Source of the DNA: Halichondria panicea
Taxonomy: Eukaryota; Porifera; Demospongiae; Suberitida; Halichondriidae
DNA: 64,000 nt
Direction: 5' to 3'
NCBI RefSeq assembly: GCF_963675165.1
Contig: NC_087389.1
Span: forward strand, 3,010,001 to 3,074,000
Shown piece after piece: positions 11,996-22,237 of the stretch (its first letter is position 1; each line of letters opens with the position of its first letter). The notes below the pieces were generated by a model. That model was given only the letters and a program-made list of their open reading frames with translations. It searched no databases and was not told the DNA's origin. The position numbers and the translations under genes are program-made.

Positions 11996-13420
11996 TTAGT
12001 GAATAGTCTTATCCGTATGATTCCTAGTAGAGGTAGAAATGTTACTGTCCGTGGGTACCTGTACCCCAGTCCGTTTCCAATTAGGTGAAGTAACCGCTAG
12101 ACTGCCCATGTTCGAATTTTGATACTTTATCAAATTAGCGACAAACGACTCGGGCTTTGCCATGATGCCAACAGCTGGCGTAATAGTAATGGCTGCACTA
12201 GCACCAGCAAACTGAGAAATCTCAGGTTGCTGATCTTGCTGGCTTGTCACCTCACAAGTGATTGGGTCTGCTTTTGTTGGGAGTTGCGGAAGGGTGGAAG
12301 CTACAGTTGAGACAATGGCAGCATAACAATCAATTTTCTGGTGCGATATGGCTACTGTGCAGTAGATTGCCTGAGGTTCAAAATAAAATAAAATAATTTA
12401 TTATGGGCATCAGCCACCCGGTCCCAAAATTAGGCTAAGTTACGGGCACAGTACATAGCTGGAAAATCACAAAATGACTTGAATCAATATTTTGTGGTGC
12501 GATATGGCTACTGTGCAGTGGAGGGATTACCTGAGCTTCGAATTATGGGCATCAGCCACCCGGTACATCAAACAATAGGCTAAGGTACAGGCACAGTATA
12601 TAGCTGGAAAATCACAAAATGACTTGCTAACCAGGCAAGTTTCCTGTGGAAAAACGTCCACTATTCCCACGAGCCCTTCTTTGAGCATGTTTGTGTCGAG
12701 ACTCGTGTAGGTATGCCTATACAATTATGAATACAATCAATCAACAGCCTAAAAGAAACTAACAAGATGACCGACCTGTCTCTGCTTTGGGATCTTCCCT
12801 TCTGCTTCAAGCTTCGCTCTGGCTTGCCTCCTCTTTAGGATTCGATGGTATTGCTTGGCATTTACATACAAGGGTTCCTCTTCAGACATCTCTCCATGAC
12901 CAAGTGAGATCCTAGCAAGTGCATTCGCGGCGCCTGGAAGCATCTGAGGATAAATACATTATAAAGCAGTTTTATCAAAATTTAATATGGCACAAGCATT
13001 TTGACCACTCGAAATGATATTTATAATATACCGTAAGCAGACTTTGAAAAGCTGCAACACTATTTGCTGGTGCAGTGGTGGAGGAAGGCAGCTGAGAGAG
13101 TACGGCACTACCAGTACTTGCGGTAGACACATCACGTTCAACATCACTGGATACACTATTCATAGTAGTCTGAACACAAGATAAACAATAGCATTAACAT
13201 TACTATAAAGAGCTCACATTTTACATACATAGCAACGTGGCTATCAGAATTAGCCCCTTGTTTAGAAGTTCAAAATTGTCGTTAGCTTCATATGATACGT
13301 TGCTAAAGCTGAATTATGACAGGAAGTTCATGTAATTAACGAGTGTTTCACCTGAATCTGTTGATTTTGTTCCTGTGCTTGTAAAGATGTTGCCGCCGTT
13401 ATAGAAGATGTTTGAAGATT
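11996..13420 (-). CDS. NFYA: Nuclear transcription factor Y subunit alpha (CCAAT-box factor), 5' exons not found
   Basis: NF-YA gives the NF-Y trimer its CCAAT specificity. Minus-strand exons join in frame: 13420-13352, 13169-13032, 12943-12776, 12716-12632 and 12354-11996. The first two encode a Gln/Ser/Thr-rich activation region. Exon 12943-12776 carries the subunit-association helix (EEPLYVNAKQYHRILKRRQ, ARAKLEAEGKIPK). Exon 12716-12632 carries the DNA-contact part YLHESRHKHAQRRARG with GRF. Two positions differ from the usual consensus: HAM is HAQ, and GxGGRF is GNSGRF. The last exon adds a 119-residue tail with no acidic C-terminus like that of vertebrates. The intron before the last exon holds a tandem duplication (12328-12627) that copies the splice acceptor. 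More N-terminal exons probably lie above 13,420, within 4 kb of repeats; no start codon was assigned. Confidence 0.94.
12328..12627. repeat. Tandem duplication inside NFYA, duplicating a splice acceptor
   Basis: Two adjacent copies (12328-12482 and 12483-12627) share GGTGCGATATGGCTACTGTGCAGT, GGGCATCAGCCACCCGGT and AGCTGGAAAATCACAAAATGACTTG. On the minus strand each copy holds CTGCACAG|TAGCCATATCGCACCA, the acceptor and first codons of the last NFYA exon. Use of the copy nearer the promoter would add about 15 codons and then a stop. Confidence 0.9.
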
Positions 13421-13579
13421 CTGCAGAAAGGATGCAGGTATGTGAGAGTACGAGTATTAAATTATGCTTTGCATAATAGCAGGAATACATTAAGAGGAGT
13501 ATCCAACTGTGGCAGTTGTAGTATAAACTATCTCAGAACGCATTTTAAGTGGGTGCGTAGGTGTATGGTTAATTAGTTA

Positions 13580-14140
13580 ATGAAAGCACCGCGGGTGCTG
13601 ATGCCTCGGTGGAGATGCCCAAGCTACATAACTTAAAGCTACTAAAGCTACTAATAGCTTTTATACACACATTATAAGTTACCATGATGAACATTTTTGC
13701 ATATTAATTTTGCTGCATGCAAACTCTGGTAATGATCGCTCATGATGGTTGTTAAAAACGATCAATGCCAAACGTTCAAGTCTAAAATTAATGGCTGCAT
13801 CAGTAGAGCCTTGCAGCTCTCTTCTGACTCTTGCAGCTACCAGTAGCTAGTGTTCTAGTGTTCTACTGCAGAGCTAACTACTAAGTAGAGTAGCAACACT
13901 CGGTAAACAAGTTTGGCTACGTGCTCTTCTGAAAAGGCTGCAATGGCATTCCCAGTGAGCAAAATTAGGCATAACTCAAGAACGAAGCATTATTTTGCAA
14001 ATCTACAAATGAAAACATGACTAGAAGCCTGTAGAAACTCTTACTTGCACTTCATTGATCCTTGAGCAGCTGTAGTAGCCTACACACACAGACACACACA
14101 CTACCGCATACCTCGCTTGCGCATGCGCACCGAGGCATAA
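13580..14140 (-). mobile_element. GCCTCGGTGCGCATGCGC element, full copy in minus orientation
   Basis: On the minus strand the copy begins TGCCTCGGTGCGCATGCGCAAGCGAGGTA and ends CCGAGGCATCAGCACCCGCGGTGCTTTCATT. Other copies are at 46646-47273 and 50868-51364, an interrupted one at 39209-40505, and end fragments at 15512-15600 and 43376-43410. It is non-coding. The start (CCTCGGTGCGC) and the terminal block share the CCGAGGC core in inverted orientation. Confidence 0.75.
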
Positions 14141-14357
14141 TCATGTAGCAAAGATTAGATAAATATGATTGGCTAGAAACTCATGGTTGATATGATCTAA
14201 AATTCTTAAGACACTTGATTTAGAAATCTCAGGCAAGTAGAACCCTCACTACGTTCGGGATACTACAACCAGCCCTTTGGGCTTCTAAATCATGTAGAAA
14301 CTTCCTAAACGGTGTCTAACTATTATATATATATCCCTCGTGCTCGTGTTATAACTA

Positions 14358-14590
14358 CAGTAGAACCTCGATTATCCGGACACCTTGGTTCCCAGAGATA
14401 ACTGAATAGATAAACCACGCCTTGATCCACCCACTTAATTGATAAACAGCAGTGCCACATGGTTGTATGCGCATGCGCAGAAAATAAGCAGGCCTGTCTC
14501 CATGGTAACAGCTGCAATGCGCATGTGAATTTAAGGGACACGCCCATTTTATACAGAAAATTGTCAAGCCGGATAATCAAGGTTCTACTG
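14358..14590. mobile_element. Pogo-like MITE, second copy
   Basis: The ends are CAGTAGAACCTCGATTATCCGG and CCGGATAATCAAGGTTCTACTG, with TA on both sides. It lies in opposite orientation to the copy at 10900-11207 and shares its internal GGTGGATCAAGGCGTGGTTTA and GCGCATGCGC. A diverged, end-less copy follows at 14627-14770. Confidence 0.85.
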
Positions 14591-15511
14591 TACAACCATA
14601 GATTGCTATGGTATAGTAATGATACTGTAACCGTGGAACCTTGATTATCAATTCAGAAAATGGGCGTGTCCCCATGCGCATTGCAGCTGTTACTACGGAG
14701 ACAGGTCTGCTTATCTCGTGCGCATGCAGATGTGGCACACTGCTGTTCAATTAAGTGGGTGGATCAAAGCGTGGTTAATCTATTTGATTCTCTGGACTGC
14801 CCAAGCTGCTGTAATCAGAGATTGAAGAGAGAGGGATATGAAACTTGATGACGTGTACATACAATTCGTGTTGCCCAAACTGGGCGTGGCACGTTGTCTT
14901 CACTGCAAGTTCTATGTAAAATCCTGTAAAATACTTTGTGGGACTGTATCTCTGGGACTCGCTGCTACATATAGAACAAAGTTGATATTAAATGCAAGAG
15001 TGGACTGTTGGGAAGTGTAATAGCTCCTCAGCTAAAAGCCAAGAGACAGCTTGTTCGATCACTTCAACTTTTTTGACCTCTTGTACTAGCTTGTCCTGGA
15101 GCAAAATTTTGCAAAATTGTACGCTAAAAATCGATTATACTTTCAGTATCAGAGCGACCTAGCCTTTGAGAAAGGCACCAGTCCATATAGCTAACATTAA
15201 AACTCATCACTGAACCATCTTATGAAAACCAACTTGCTTTCTGCTACAGTCCCACAAAGGCCAATAAACCAGGGAATCTGGCGTTCTGGATTTTATTGCC
15301 ACCAAATATATTTTAAAACAATCTGTGGCTAGTCAATTGTATGATCATACAGTAATTTATCAAACACTTCTAATTACCCCGGACACTCTTTTGGGAAATT
15401 TGCACTCCAGTGCTTTAATATACTAAATATCCGGACAATACCTTGGGTTACATTCATAGACGTCAAGTAAGACTTAGAGTGCTGCAGTTAGATAGTTTTG
15501 AGTAGCTAGTT

Positions 15512-15561
15512 ATGCCTCGGTGCGCATGCGCAAGCGAGGTATACGGTAGTGTGTGAGTGTG

Positions 15562-15596
<35 letters not shown>

Positions 15597-15711
15597 TTAT
15601 GAAGTTGATTATGAAGTTGAGGGCTAGTAGAACCTTCACTGCGTTCGGGATACTACAACCAGCCCTTTGGGCTTCTAAATCATGTAGAAACTTCCTAAAC
15701 AGTTTCTAACT
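15512..15711. repeat. Repeat end fragment, TG microsatellite and half foldback
   Basis: The region holds TGCCTCGGTGCGCATGCGCAAGCGAGGTATACGG, then a GTGTGAG/GTGT microsatellite to about 15,595, then half of the GTTCGACACTG foldback (CTTCACTGCGTTCGGGATACTACAACC...). The same junction occurs inverted at 14075-14321. No gene was seen from 14,771 to 17,576 apart from the repeats listed here. Confidence 0.6.
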
Positions 15712-15980
15712 ATTATAAAGATCTCATAGCGTGACAAAGAAGGTTTTGTACCTCTAGCTCTCTTCACAAAAGTCAAAAATGTATTTTTCTTTTCCAACTG
15801 ATGCTCACCATTAGGGAGGCTCTGAATATCTTTTAGTGATCATAATTCATGAAACATTGTTTCTCGCGTGTTGAGCAACCATAATTTAGGCGCCAGCTTG
15901 GGCTGAACGCAATTTTTTGTGCTCTAAAGATACGCCACTCAGAAGTGGAATTAATTTCTGGTGCTGTAATTACATCAATT

Positions 15981-16799
15981 CATAGATAGAGCAAAGAGGG
16001 ATTGGCAACAAAATCGACCTCGAATAACCATCCGTGTTGCCCCGGCGTTACTCGAGGCTGTCTACTTCAACGTAGGAAGACAGCCTCGAGTAAAGCACAG
16101 GCTGGGAATGGTTGAGGAGACAACTGATTGTCTTACTGTCAGTATAACAATCCTGCTGCTGATTTTAGACTTCATTTCCATGCTTGAGGCTATATGTGAT
16201 CCAGGACACTACTTAGATAGACAATCTTAGCTATATTATAGGTGCTATTGGTACATAGCCATAAAAAAACGGTGAAAAAAGCGCTATGTACCTGTAGCTC
16301 TTTCTCAACAATCTAGAAACAATTTTGGGAATTTCCACATAATACACATCATCAAGAAGCATGGAAATGAAGTTTTGGGGGGTCTTAGAAAGCTCTGTGT
16401 AAGGCCTCAAATAAAAAAAGTGTTTCGCGGCGTTACGGTGGGGTAGCCTCGAGACCAGCCGTTCGTTATCTGAAAGAATGCCTGGTCAAGTTCCAATGTA
16501 GCACTCGTCCTATGGTCCAGGAATTTCTTGGACTGGTAATTGCCCGCAAAGATCTGCCCAAGGTGTATTACCCATGAATATCATTATGATGCTATAAAAC
16601 GCTGACTCAGCTAGAACGAGTGCTACATTGGAACTTGACCAGGCGTTCTTTCAGATAACGAACGGCTGGTCTCGAGGCTAACGGTGGGGGGGGGGACAAC
16701 ATGCCCACGCATCGTTTTAGGATTAAGCCACACCCCCTGCACAAAAGTCTACGTTTTAACTTCCGTTGCCAATCCCTCTCTTCTTTATCTAGCTCTATG
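15981..16799. mobile_element. CATAGAT...GGGATTGG element, host of a nested insertion
   Basis: The left end CATAGATAGAGCAAAGAGGGATTGGCAAC and the right end GTTGCCAATCCCTCTCTTC...CTCTATG are inverted repeats of the same family as 39238-40013 and 62036-63297. It is interrupted by the element 16444-16680. It also contains a short hairpin at about 16,048-16,096 (TTACTCGAGGCTGTCT). Confidence 0.65.
16444..16680. mobile_element. TAG...CTA element with 9 bp duplication, nested
   Basis: The arms TAGCCTCGAGACCAGCCG and CGGCTGGTCTCGAGGCTA pair over about 75 bp. The 9 bp flanks ACGGTGGGG at 16435-16443 and 16681-16689 are identical. It sits inside the element 15981-16799. Confidence 0.9.
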
Positions 16800-16804
16800 T
16801 TATA

Positions 16805-16917
16805 GTTAGAACATGGGCATGAGGTATCTATGTGTTATAGTGTCCCAAAGCTCGAGGGCTTTAGCCCGAGGGATGAGGGACACTATAACCATAAATATCG
16901 AATGCACATGTTCTAAC
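16805..16917. repeat. Foldback element GTTAGAACATG...CATGTTCTAAC
   Basis: This is a short inverted repeat with GTTATAGTGTCCC and GGGACACTATAAC around a GCTCGAGGGCTTTAGCCCGAGG loop. It is non-coding. It resembles the other foldbacks in having a GTTAG start, but the body differs. Confidence 0.7.
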
Positions 16918-17711
16918 TGATTTAGATCCCAAAACCTATTGGCTACTAGAAATGCACTAGCTTAGCAACAGTCAACCTATATAAACAGCCAACCTAGCAA
17001 CTGCATCATTAGTCTCAGTTTTGAAAACTAATATCTAAAGTTGGCATCTCTGTGTCTCTACTAAATCTGTGGTCTCTATTCAAGTCAACCCTGTTCCTCC
17101 ACCTCAGTTTGATTGACAAAATTATAGTCCTAGCTCCACCCACAAAACGGAAACATCCAGCTCCTCTCCCAGTTTTGCAGCAAACAAGCCCCAGCACACT
17201 TCCCAAGAAACGAGCGGCTCGTACTACTCTCACAAAGCGAAAGGAAGACACCTAAGCTATAATTTACAGCAAACAAGCCCAGCAAACGAGCGGCTCCTAT
17301 ACTACTCTTGAACAAAGCGAAAGGAACTTAGGAAGAAGCCAAAGCTAGAATCCCAGCACTTCCATACATCCAGCTCCTCCCCCATGCAGCCTTGCAGCAA
17401 AAAAGCACAGCACACTGCCCAAAATTACTAGATAATTTAAAGCATCTAGCTACAATAATTTTTATGTTATTACATGTGTATCTTCTTGTGTAGTTTGTAG
17501 CCCAGAGCAATCTATAGTACCGGTACTATAGCTCATAGTTCCCTGCTAAATACACTCAAATGGGATCTAAATAATAGTTAGACACTGTTTTGGAGGTGTC
17601 TATGGGATTTAGAAGCCCAAAGGCACTGATTTAGTATCCCGAGCATAGCGAGGGTACTAAAGTGGCTGAGGGCTTCTAAATCACATGGACACCGACAAAA
17701 GCAGTGTCTAA

Positions 17712-19379
17712 TGCACCTATCAATGGCAAGCCCCACCTCCCCCAGTACGGGCACTAGGTGGGGCTTATGTGGGGATTTGATTATACATTTTGCCCCAGAT
17801 GCAGGGAATTTGATAATACTGTTCTGCGCATGCGCAGTAAAAAATTAGCCATGTGCTAATTGCAACTCTATTCATAAAATATTATAAAATGTGCTAGAGA
17901 AGGCTAAATATAGAAGCTCTGAAGATTTAGCTGCAAGAAGAAGTGTGTGAAGAAATCTATCAGCTAATATAAAACAAGTGAGTGTCTGTCTGGTGCATGG
18001 TGCTCTGTAGCAAGCCTGTATTAAACTTATTGTCTGGCTTTAATAATTTTTTTTTTTTATATTCAAAGCCGAAGGTGATGTCACAATATGAGAAAAAGGT
18101 CCTAGTGACCTTTGGAGACAATCGGCGTCCAGTTTCTTTCCAAGGAGGGGTGACTAACCTAACGTTAAAGATCAAGGAACGTTTTTCAGACTGTGGGATA
18201 GAGAAAGACGATACCATTGTTCTTCAAATAAAGTCCAAAGAGTGGGGAGGAATATTTGTTGATATGGAACCGGATGAAGTCATTCCTGATAAATGTGTCA
18301 TCAATGCTGTGTCCTCGAAGGTATTTATACCGAAAATGTGCATGCTATTAAATCTGTACACACAGGTCATAATTATAGTCTAGTAATGAAATAAACACCA
18401 TTTTCACTTTACAAACGAGACTGTGCCCACTCCATCTACTACACAAGCAACATGCAGTGTCACAACCACAACCACACCGAATGTTGGACTGACCCAATTG
18501 AGATTGTCGTTCTCTGGAAACCTGAGGAAACCAACTGAAAACGTACATGATGAAATTATGTGCTATTAATACAAGTTATGTATCATTTGACTTTGTGCTA
18601 GCTGTTCTACATTTTATATTTTTGCCACCCAGTATGCCAAAAGTCTGTCGGTGCATCAGCAGACAAATTGCAGTGGTATCTGTGAGGACCCCCTCTAAAT
18701 TCACTCCCAATGCCTCACATAGATCCAGAAAGACCATGGGGAAAAGAAAATTGTAAAGACTGTAAGGGGATCTGCAATGGTCACTATGTGGAAAGCTCGG
18801 ATGGAAGTTACGCTCCACCCCCATCTGCAACATTGCAGAAAGCTTTTAACAGTACGTCTACCTTAGAGCCTGAACAATTGGCTGAGGCTGTTTGTCTTCC
18901 GGAGGCAGAAGTTGAAATTTGGCTCAAACATTTACAAACAGTAAAAGATAACCGAAAACTTGGTGCAGAAAAAAGAAGATGTCCTGTATAGCTGTGAGAT
19001 ATGTAGAAATGTTTATGAAGAACAGACGGAAGAAGTTGAAAACTGGATTGCATGTGATGTGTGTGACAGTTGGTTTCACTGGAAATGTGTGAATCTTTTG
19101 TCTGAACCTGATAAGTATGTGTGTAGCACTTGTACCATGTAATAAAGTGGATTGAATCTTTTGTTTGCCTGTATAAAGAGATAATAATTATAGCCAACCC
19201 GTATTAATTATGATTTATAGCTCATTGTAGGTGTCAATTCCCCAGGTAGAACTACGGGTTTTACCTAGGGATTTGACATCGAAGTTGCCCCCAGATATGG
19301 TGCAATTGAAATATGTATGTTTCAAATCCCCACCTATGCCCGTACTGGGGGGGGGTGGGGCTTGCCATTGATAGGTGCA
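17712..19379 (+). mobile_element. TIR element carrying a homeodomain-like/PHD gene, TAA target duplication
   Basis: The ends are near-identical inverted repeats of about 58 bp: both read TGCACCTATCAATGGCAAGC, then CCCACC, CCCCCAGTACGGGCA and GGTGGGG when taken from outside in. TAA flanks both sides (17709-17711 and 19380-19382). The related host element at 27139-28015 has CAGTGTCTAATCATTTAG at this position, an empty site with a single TAA. A 3 bp TWA duplication is the habit of PIF/Harbinger transposons, but no DDE transposase is encoded, so that assignment is only a suggestion. The only gene inside is the spliced PHD gene at 18078-19142, which ends 237 bp from the right tip. Confidence 0.82.
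18078..19142 (+). CDS. Homeodomain-like and PHD-finger protein inside a TIR element (one apparent frameshift)
   Basis: I do not recognise a named orthologue. Likely exons are 18078-18320, 18420-18542, 18633-18681 and 18723-19142; the third intron is only 41 nt. The first exon gives a compact N-terminal domain (YEKKVLVTFGDNRRPVSF, then WGGIFVDMEPDEVIPDKCV). After a Thr-rich linker come a Cys cluster (CKDCKGIC) and a helical stretch ending EVEIWLKHLQTVKDNRK, which has the spacing of homeodomain helices 2-3 (WL in place of WF). Then follows a canonical Cys4-His-Cys3 PHD finger (CEIC, CDVC, WFHWKC, CSTC). The helical part and the PHD finger are in different frames; dropping one A from the six-A run at 18969-18974 joins them. 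AATAAA overlaps the stop codon. A 5' UTR intron may end at 18066. The gene could be a decayed copy, a sequencing indel or a frameshifting gene. Confidence 0.68.
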
Positions 19380-19528
19380 TAACTCATTTAGATACTAGTG
19401 CGCATGCGCAAACCGCTTGACTACAATACAATTACTTGACAACGGAATACTAGGTATACTAAGTAAATTTGTAGGTATACTAAGTCCCATAGTATACCTG
19501 CTCTGAGGCACTTTTCCCATGTACTTCC

Positions 19529-19822
19529 TAGACTCGCAAGCCGTCACTGTTGCAGGCGAACAGTACACTGGTCAAACTCCGTGTTGAGACTCGTGTAAGG
19601 TTTGCCACGATATTTGTGGCAACTAACCACATGCGGTTACCTCAAGATTGATGATAGTGACGTTTCACTAGAAAACTCTACGTATCACATGCAGTATACT
19701 GACGTCACGAAAACCGCAGCCACTTAGAATCTTATCTGATATGCTGACTGTGCAACACGAGTCTCAACACGGAGTTTGACCAGTCTACTGTTCGCCTGCA
19801 ACAGTGATGGCTTGCGAGTCTA
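19529..19822. mobile_element. TAG...CTA element with 9 bp duplication, nested
   Basis: The arms TAGACTCGCAAGCCGTCACT and the inverse AGTGATGGCTTGCGAGTCTA extend about 75 bp inwards. The flanks TGTACTTCC at 19520-19528 and 19823-19831 are identical. It interrupts the right part of the host element 17577-19861. Confidence 0.9.
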
Positions 19823-20292
19823 TGTACTTCCCATGTAGATCTTATCAACTAGTGTCTAAGATCAATTACAGTACATAAATTAATGAATATTTTAACCTAC
19901 ACGTAAAATGGATTCCGACATATCGCTGTAGAAAACATTGCCTTGCTGCTGGACATTATGAGATCCCAAGACACTGCGTTGAGATAACGCACCAGGTTGA
20001 ATTTGTAGTTGTAGATGAGACATACCGTACAGAAACTATGCTTCTGAATAAAGCACAAAGATCGAGGTATAATTATGACACTTCCGCATACTAGATCTAG
20101 TGTATACCCGTATACTACCTACGTTTCACCATATCTATGGTTTCACATCCACCCACGGAGCAGATCAGAGTCCACGGAGTGTAGTATCTCTGGTATCTAC
20201 TATATATAGTAATACTACAGTCACACTCCTGGTCACATGCACAAGGACTATATACGCCTGGCTGTACTATACCATACCATGTACCAGTAGTA

Positions 20293-21729
20293 ATGGCTAC
20301 GAAGAAAGAAGATGTTGCTGAAATGAAGAATTTAGCCTGTATGGACCATTTATACCCCTTGCAATCCAGAAAAGTGAGGGCTCAAGCATTTGATTCAGAG
20401 GATATTGGTGTGACCTGTGATCTAAAAAGTATCTTTGTTAAACACCGCAGCGTTGCTCTTGAGGGTATACAGGGTGAAGTTAATGCTCAACAAAGAAATC
20501 CAATATGTGGTCAAAAAACATCCCTCACTAAGTGCGCTGCTATTGAGAAGGAGGTACAGAAGTTAATCAACAGGTATAGAGAAAATTCTGGAAAGTTGCG
20601 AGGATTTCTATCTGAGGTGAAATCGCAACCGGCGTGGCAAAAATTGCCACAGTGGATAGAACCAAGCAGAGCTACAGCTTGTTACAAGTGCAGTTGTCGT
20701 TTCCGCCCATTTTCAACAAAAACAAATTGCCGTATTGGTGGCCAAGTATTCTGTTCTAGCTGTTGTAATGATCAAATGGTAATCTTTGATTGTCCTGAAG
20801 GAACAAAATGGGCAATTAACGGAAAACAAGGTGGTCCTTCCACTATACCTAGTAGCTATACCCTAATTCCTGTGTGTTGTAATTGTTCAAATGAGTTGCA
20901 AGCTCTTTTATCTGATAACTGTACAACAAAAACCGACTTTATTGAACAGCTTCAAGGTTTGCACAAAGCGATTTCAAAACTTCAGTTTAAAATTGATTTA
21001 ATTCTCCCAAAGTATTTAGTAATAGTAGATTCTCTAAGCATGGACGCTGGAAGTCCAAATTCGATTAGTGAAAAGAATCCTATTCAATTTGTGGCAAAAG
21101 CCCATTGCGATCTTCTCTACATATTTGACATGCAATCAACGAACTTTCAAAAGTTAAAATGTCTTAATCCGTGCTCAGAAACTGAGGAAAAATTGCAAAG
21201 CAATGTTGGACAGTGTTCCAGAAATTTTGTACAGGAAAAATCAAAATTCCAATTGGCCAAAAGTCGTCTAAGTGATATAATGCCATTGCAAGACTTAAAA
21301 AAGGTTCAGATGAATGTTAGCGAGAGGAACATTTTGCATATTTACAACAATCTTCAACGACTTGAATTTGAATTATCATGCCTTGCTCAAATCTACAAAT
21401 TAAATGTTGACATAATGAAGACAATTCGAGTTACCAGGTGTTGCATTGAAGAAGAATGTAGTATCTACATTACAAAGGAAACAGTGGAAATCACAGTTTT
21501 GGTGCCAGCAGAGGAAAACCTTAGACTTATTACATTGGATCCACAAGTGACAAACCCAGAGAATGTACAATACATTATTATAAGCCAGATTTCTAGCTGT
21601 TTGGGAGAGTACCTGCAGCAATTACTAGACAAGACTACTGAGCAAGAATTCCCCAAAACTAAAAAAAGCTTACAAAATGCTAATCATGCACTTGATTGTT
21701 TGCAAATTACATCCTGTGTACATGTATAA
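20293..21729 (+). CDS. Rabenosyn-5-like protein with degenerate FYVE finger (paralogue 1)
   Basis: This is an uninterrupted 478-residue frame starting at ATGGCTACG. Residues about 50-130 (KHRSVA, then QPAWQKLPQWIEPSRATACYKC) and the region after the finger (ILPKYLVIVDSL, then a helical NPIQFVAKAHCDL...MPLQDLKKVQ segment) follow the layout of Rabenosyn-5 (ZFYVE20), an endosomal Rab effector that binds PI3P through its FYVE domain. The zinc finger at about 130-198 keeps paired cysteines (CYKC, GGQVFCSSCC, VCCNC). The diagnostic R(R/K)HHCR motif is replaced by TKTNCRIGG, so PI3P binding is doubtful. Compared with its neighbour at 23117 it lacks the extra N-terminal FYVE finger. No introns break the frame, unlike the other long genes here; retroposition followed by tandem duplication is possible. 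The 560 bp upstream shows no coding exon. Confidence 0.72.
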   Translation: MATKKEDVAEMKNLACMDHLYPLQSRKVRAQAFDSEDIGVTCDLKSIFVKHRSVALEGIQGEVNAQQRNPICGQKTSLTKCAAIEKEVQKLINRYRENSGKLRGFLSEVKSQPAWQKLPQWIEPSRATACYKCSCRFRPFSTKTNCRIGGQVFCSSCCNDQMVIFDCPEGTKWAINGKQGGPSTIPSSYTLIPVCCNCSNELQALLSDNCTTKTDFIEQLQGLHKAISKLQFKIDLILPKYLVIVDSLSMDAGSPNSISEKNPIQFVAKAHCDLLYIFDMQSTNFQKLKCLNPCSETEEKLQSNVGQCSRNFVQEKSKFQLAKSRLSDIMPLQDLKKVQMNVSERNILHIYNNLQRLEFELSCLAQIYKLNVDIMKTIRVTRCCIEEECSIYITKETVEITVLVPAEENLRLITLDPQVTNPENVQYIIISQISSCLGEYLQQLLDKTTEQEFPKTKKSLQNANHALDCLQITSCVHV

Positions 21730-21979
21730 TTTATAGGTGCTAATAATAAGTGTTTTTGACATCAATACTAGTTGAGGGTACTAAAGGAAGATTAGACGAT
21801 TTAAAATGTCTTCCAGAAGCAAATTTTAATTAAGAACTTTTGTCCCTGGCTATTCTGCGGAAGCCCAAAAGGGCACTAGTTAGGAAGGTCGGAGAGCATG
21901 TTATGCACATAATTATGCACATTATAGATCTACTTGTACTTTAAGTCCGACATGTGCAGTGGTTGTGTGTGAGTGATTA

Positions 21980-22090
21980 GAGGAGGTCCGACATGCGTGC
22001 ACGAATCAGTGCATTGTGGGCCTGGACGTTATTACATGACATCAATGCACTGAACTTGTAGTGATTCGTGCACACATGTCAGACCTCCTC
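21980..22090. repeat. Inverted repeat GAGGAGGTCCGACATG...CATGTCAGACCTCCTC
   Basis: The two arms also share GTGCACGAATCA / TGATTCGTGCAC and AGTGCATTG / CAATGCACT, leaving a short loop. No target duplication could be fixed. Confidence 0.75.
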
Positions 22091-22237
22091 TGGAGTGTGA
22101 CATTAATTATGCTGTGTATATTATTATGAGACACGATCACGTGCACCACTTTTTTGCTGAGCTGGCACAAAAATTGACTGAAGTTCTATCTAATGTTGCA
22201 CGGTCATTATAGAGACTGAAGGCAAACTTTTTTATTA

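Larger units (their letters stand above)
17577..19861. mobile_element. GTTAGACACTG host element carrying two nested insertions
   Basis: The left part (17577-17711) is a foldback starting GTTAGACACTGTTTTGG. The right part (19383-19861) runs from TTTAGATACTAGTGCGCATGCGC to ATCAACTAGTGTCTAA. The same two parts are joined directly in the inverted copy at 27139-28015, so they are one element. In this copy the PHD-gene element (17712-19379) and a TAG...CTA element (19529-19822) have been inserted. Confidence 0.8.

Noticed and set aside
18941-18968. A 28 nt GT-AG intron in the PHD gene
   Set aside because: It restores frame but is too short for animal splicing and removes VKDNRKLGA, which looks conserved in the helical domain; a one-base indel in the A run explains the same break.
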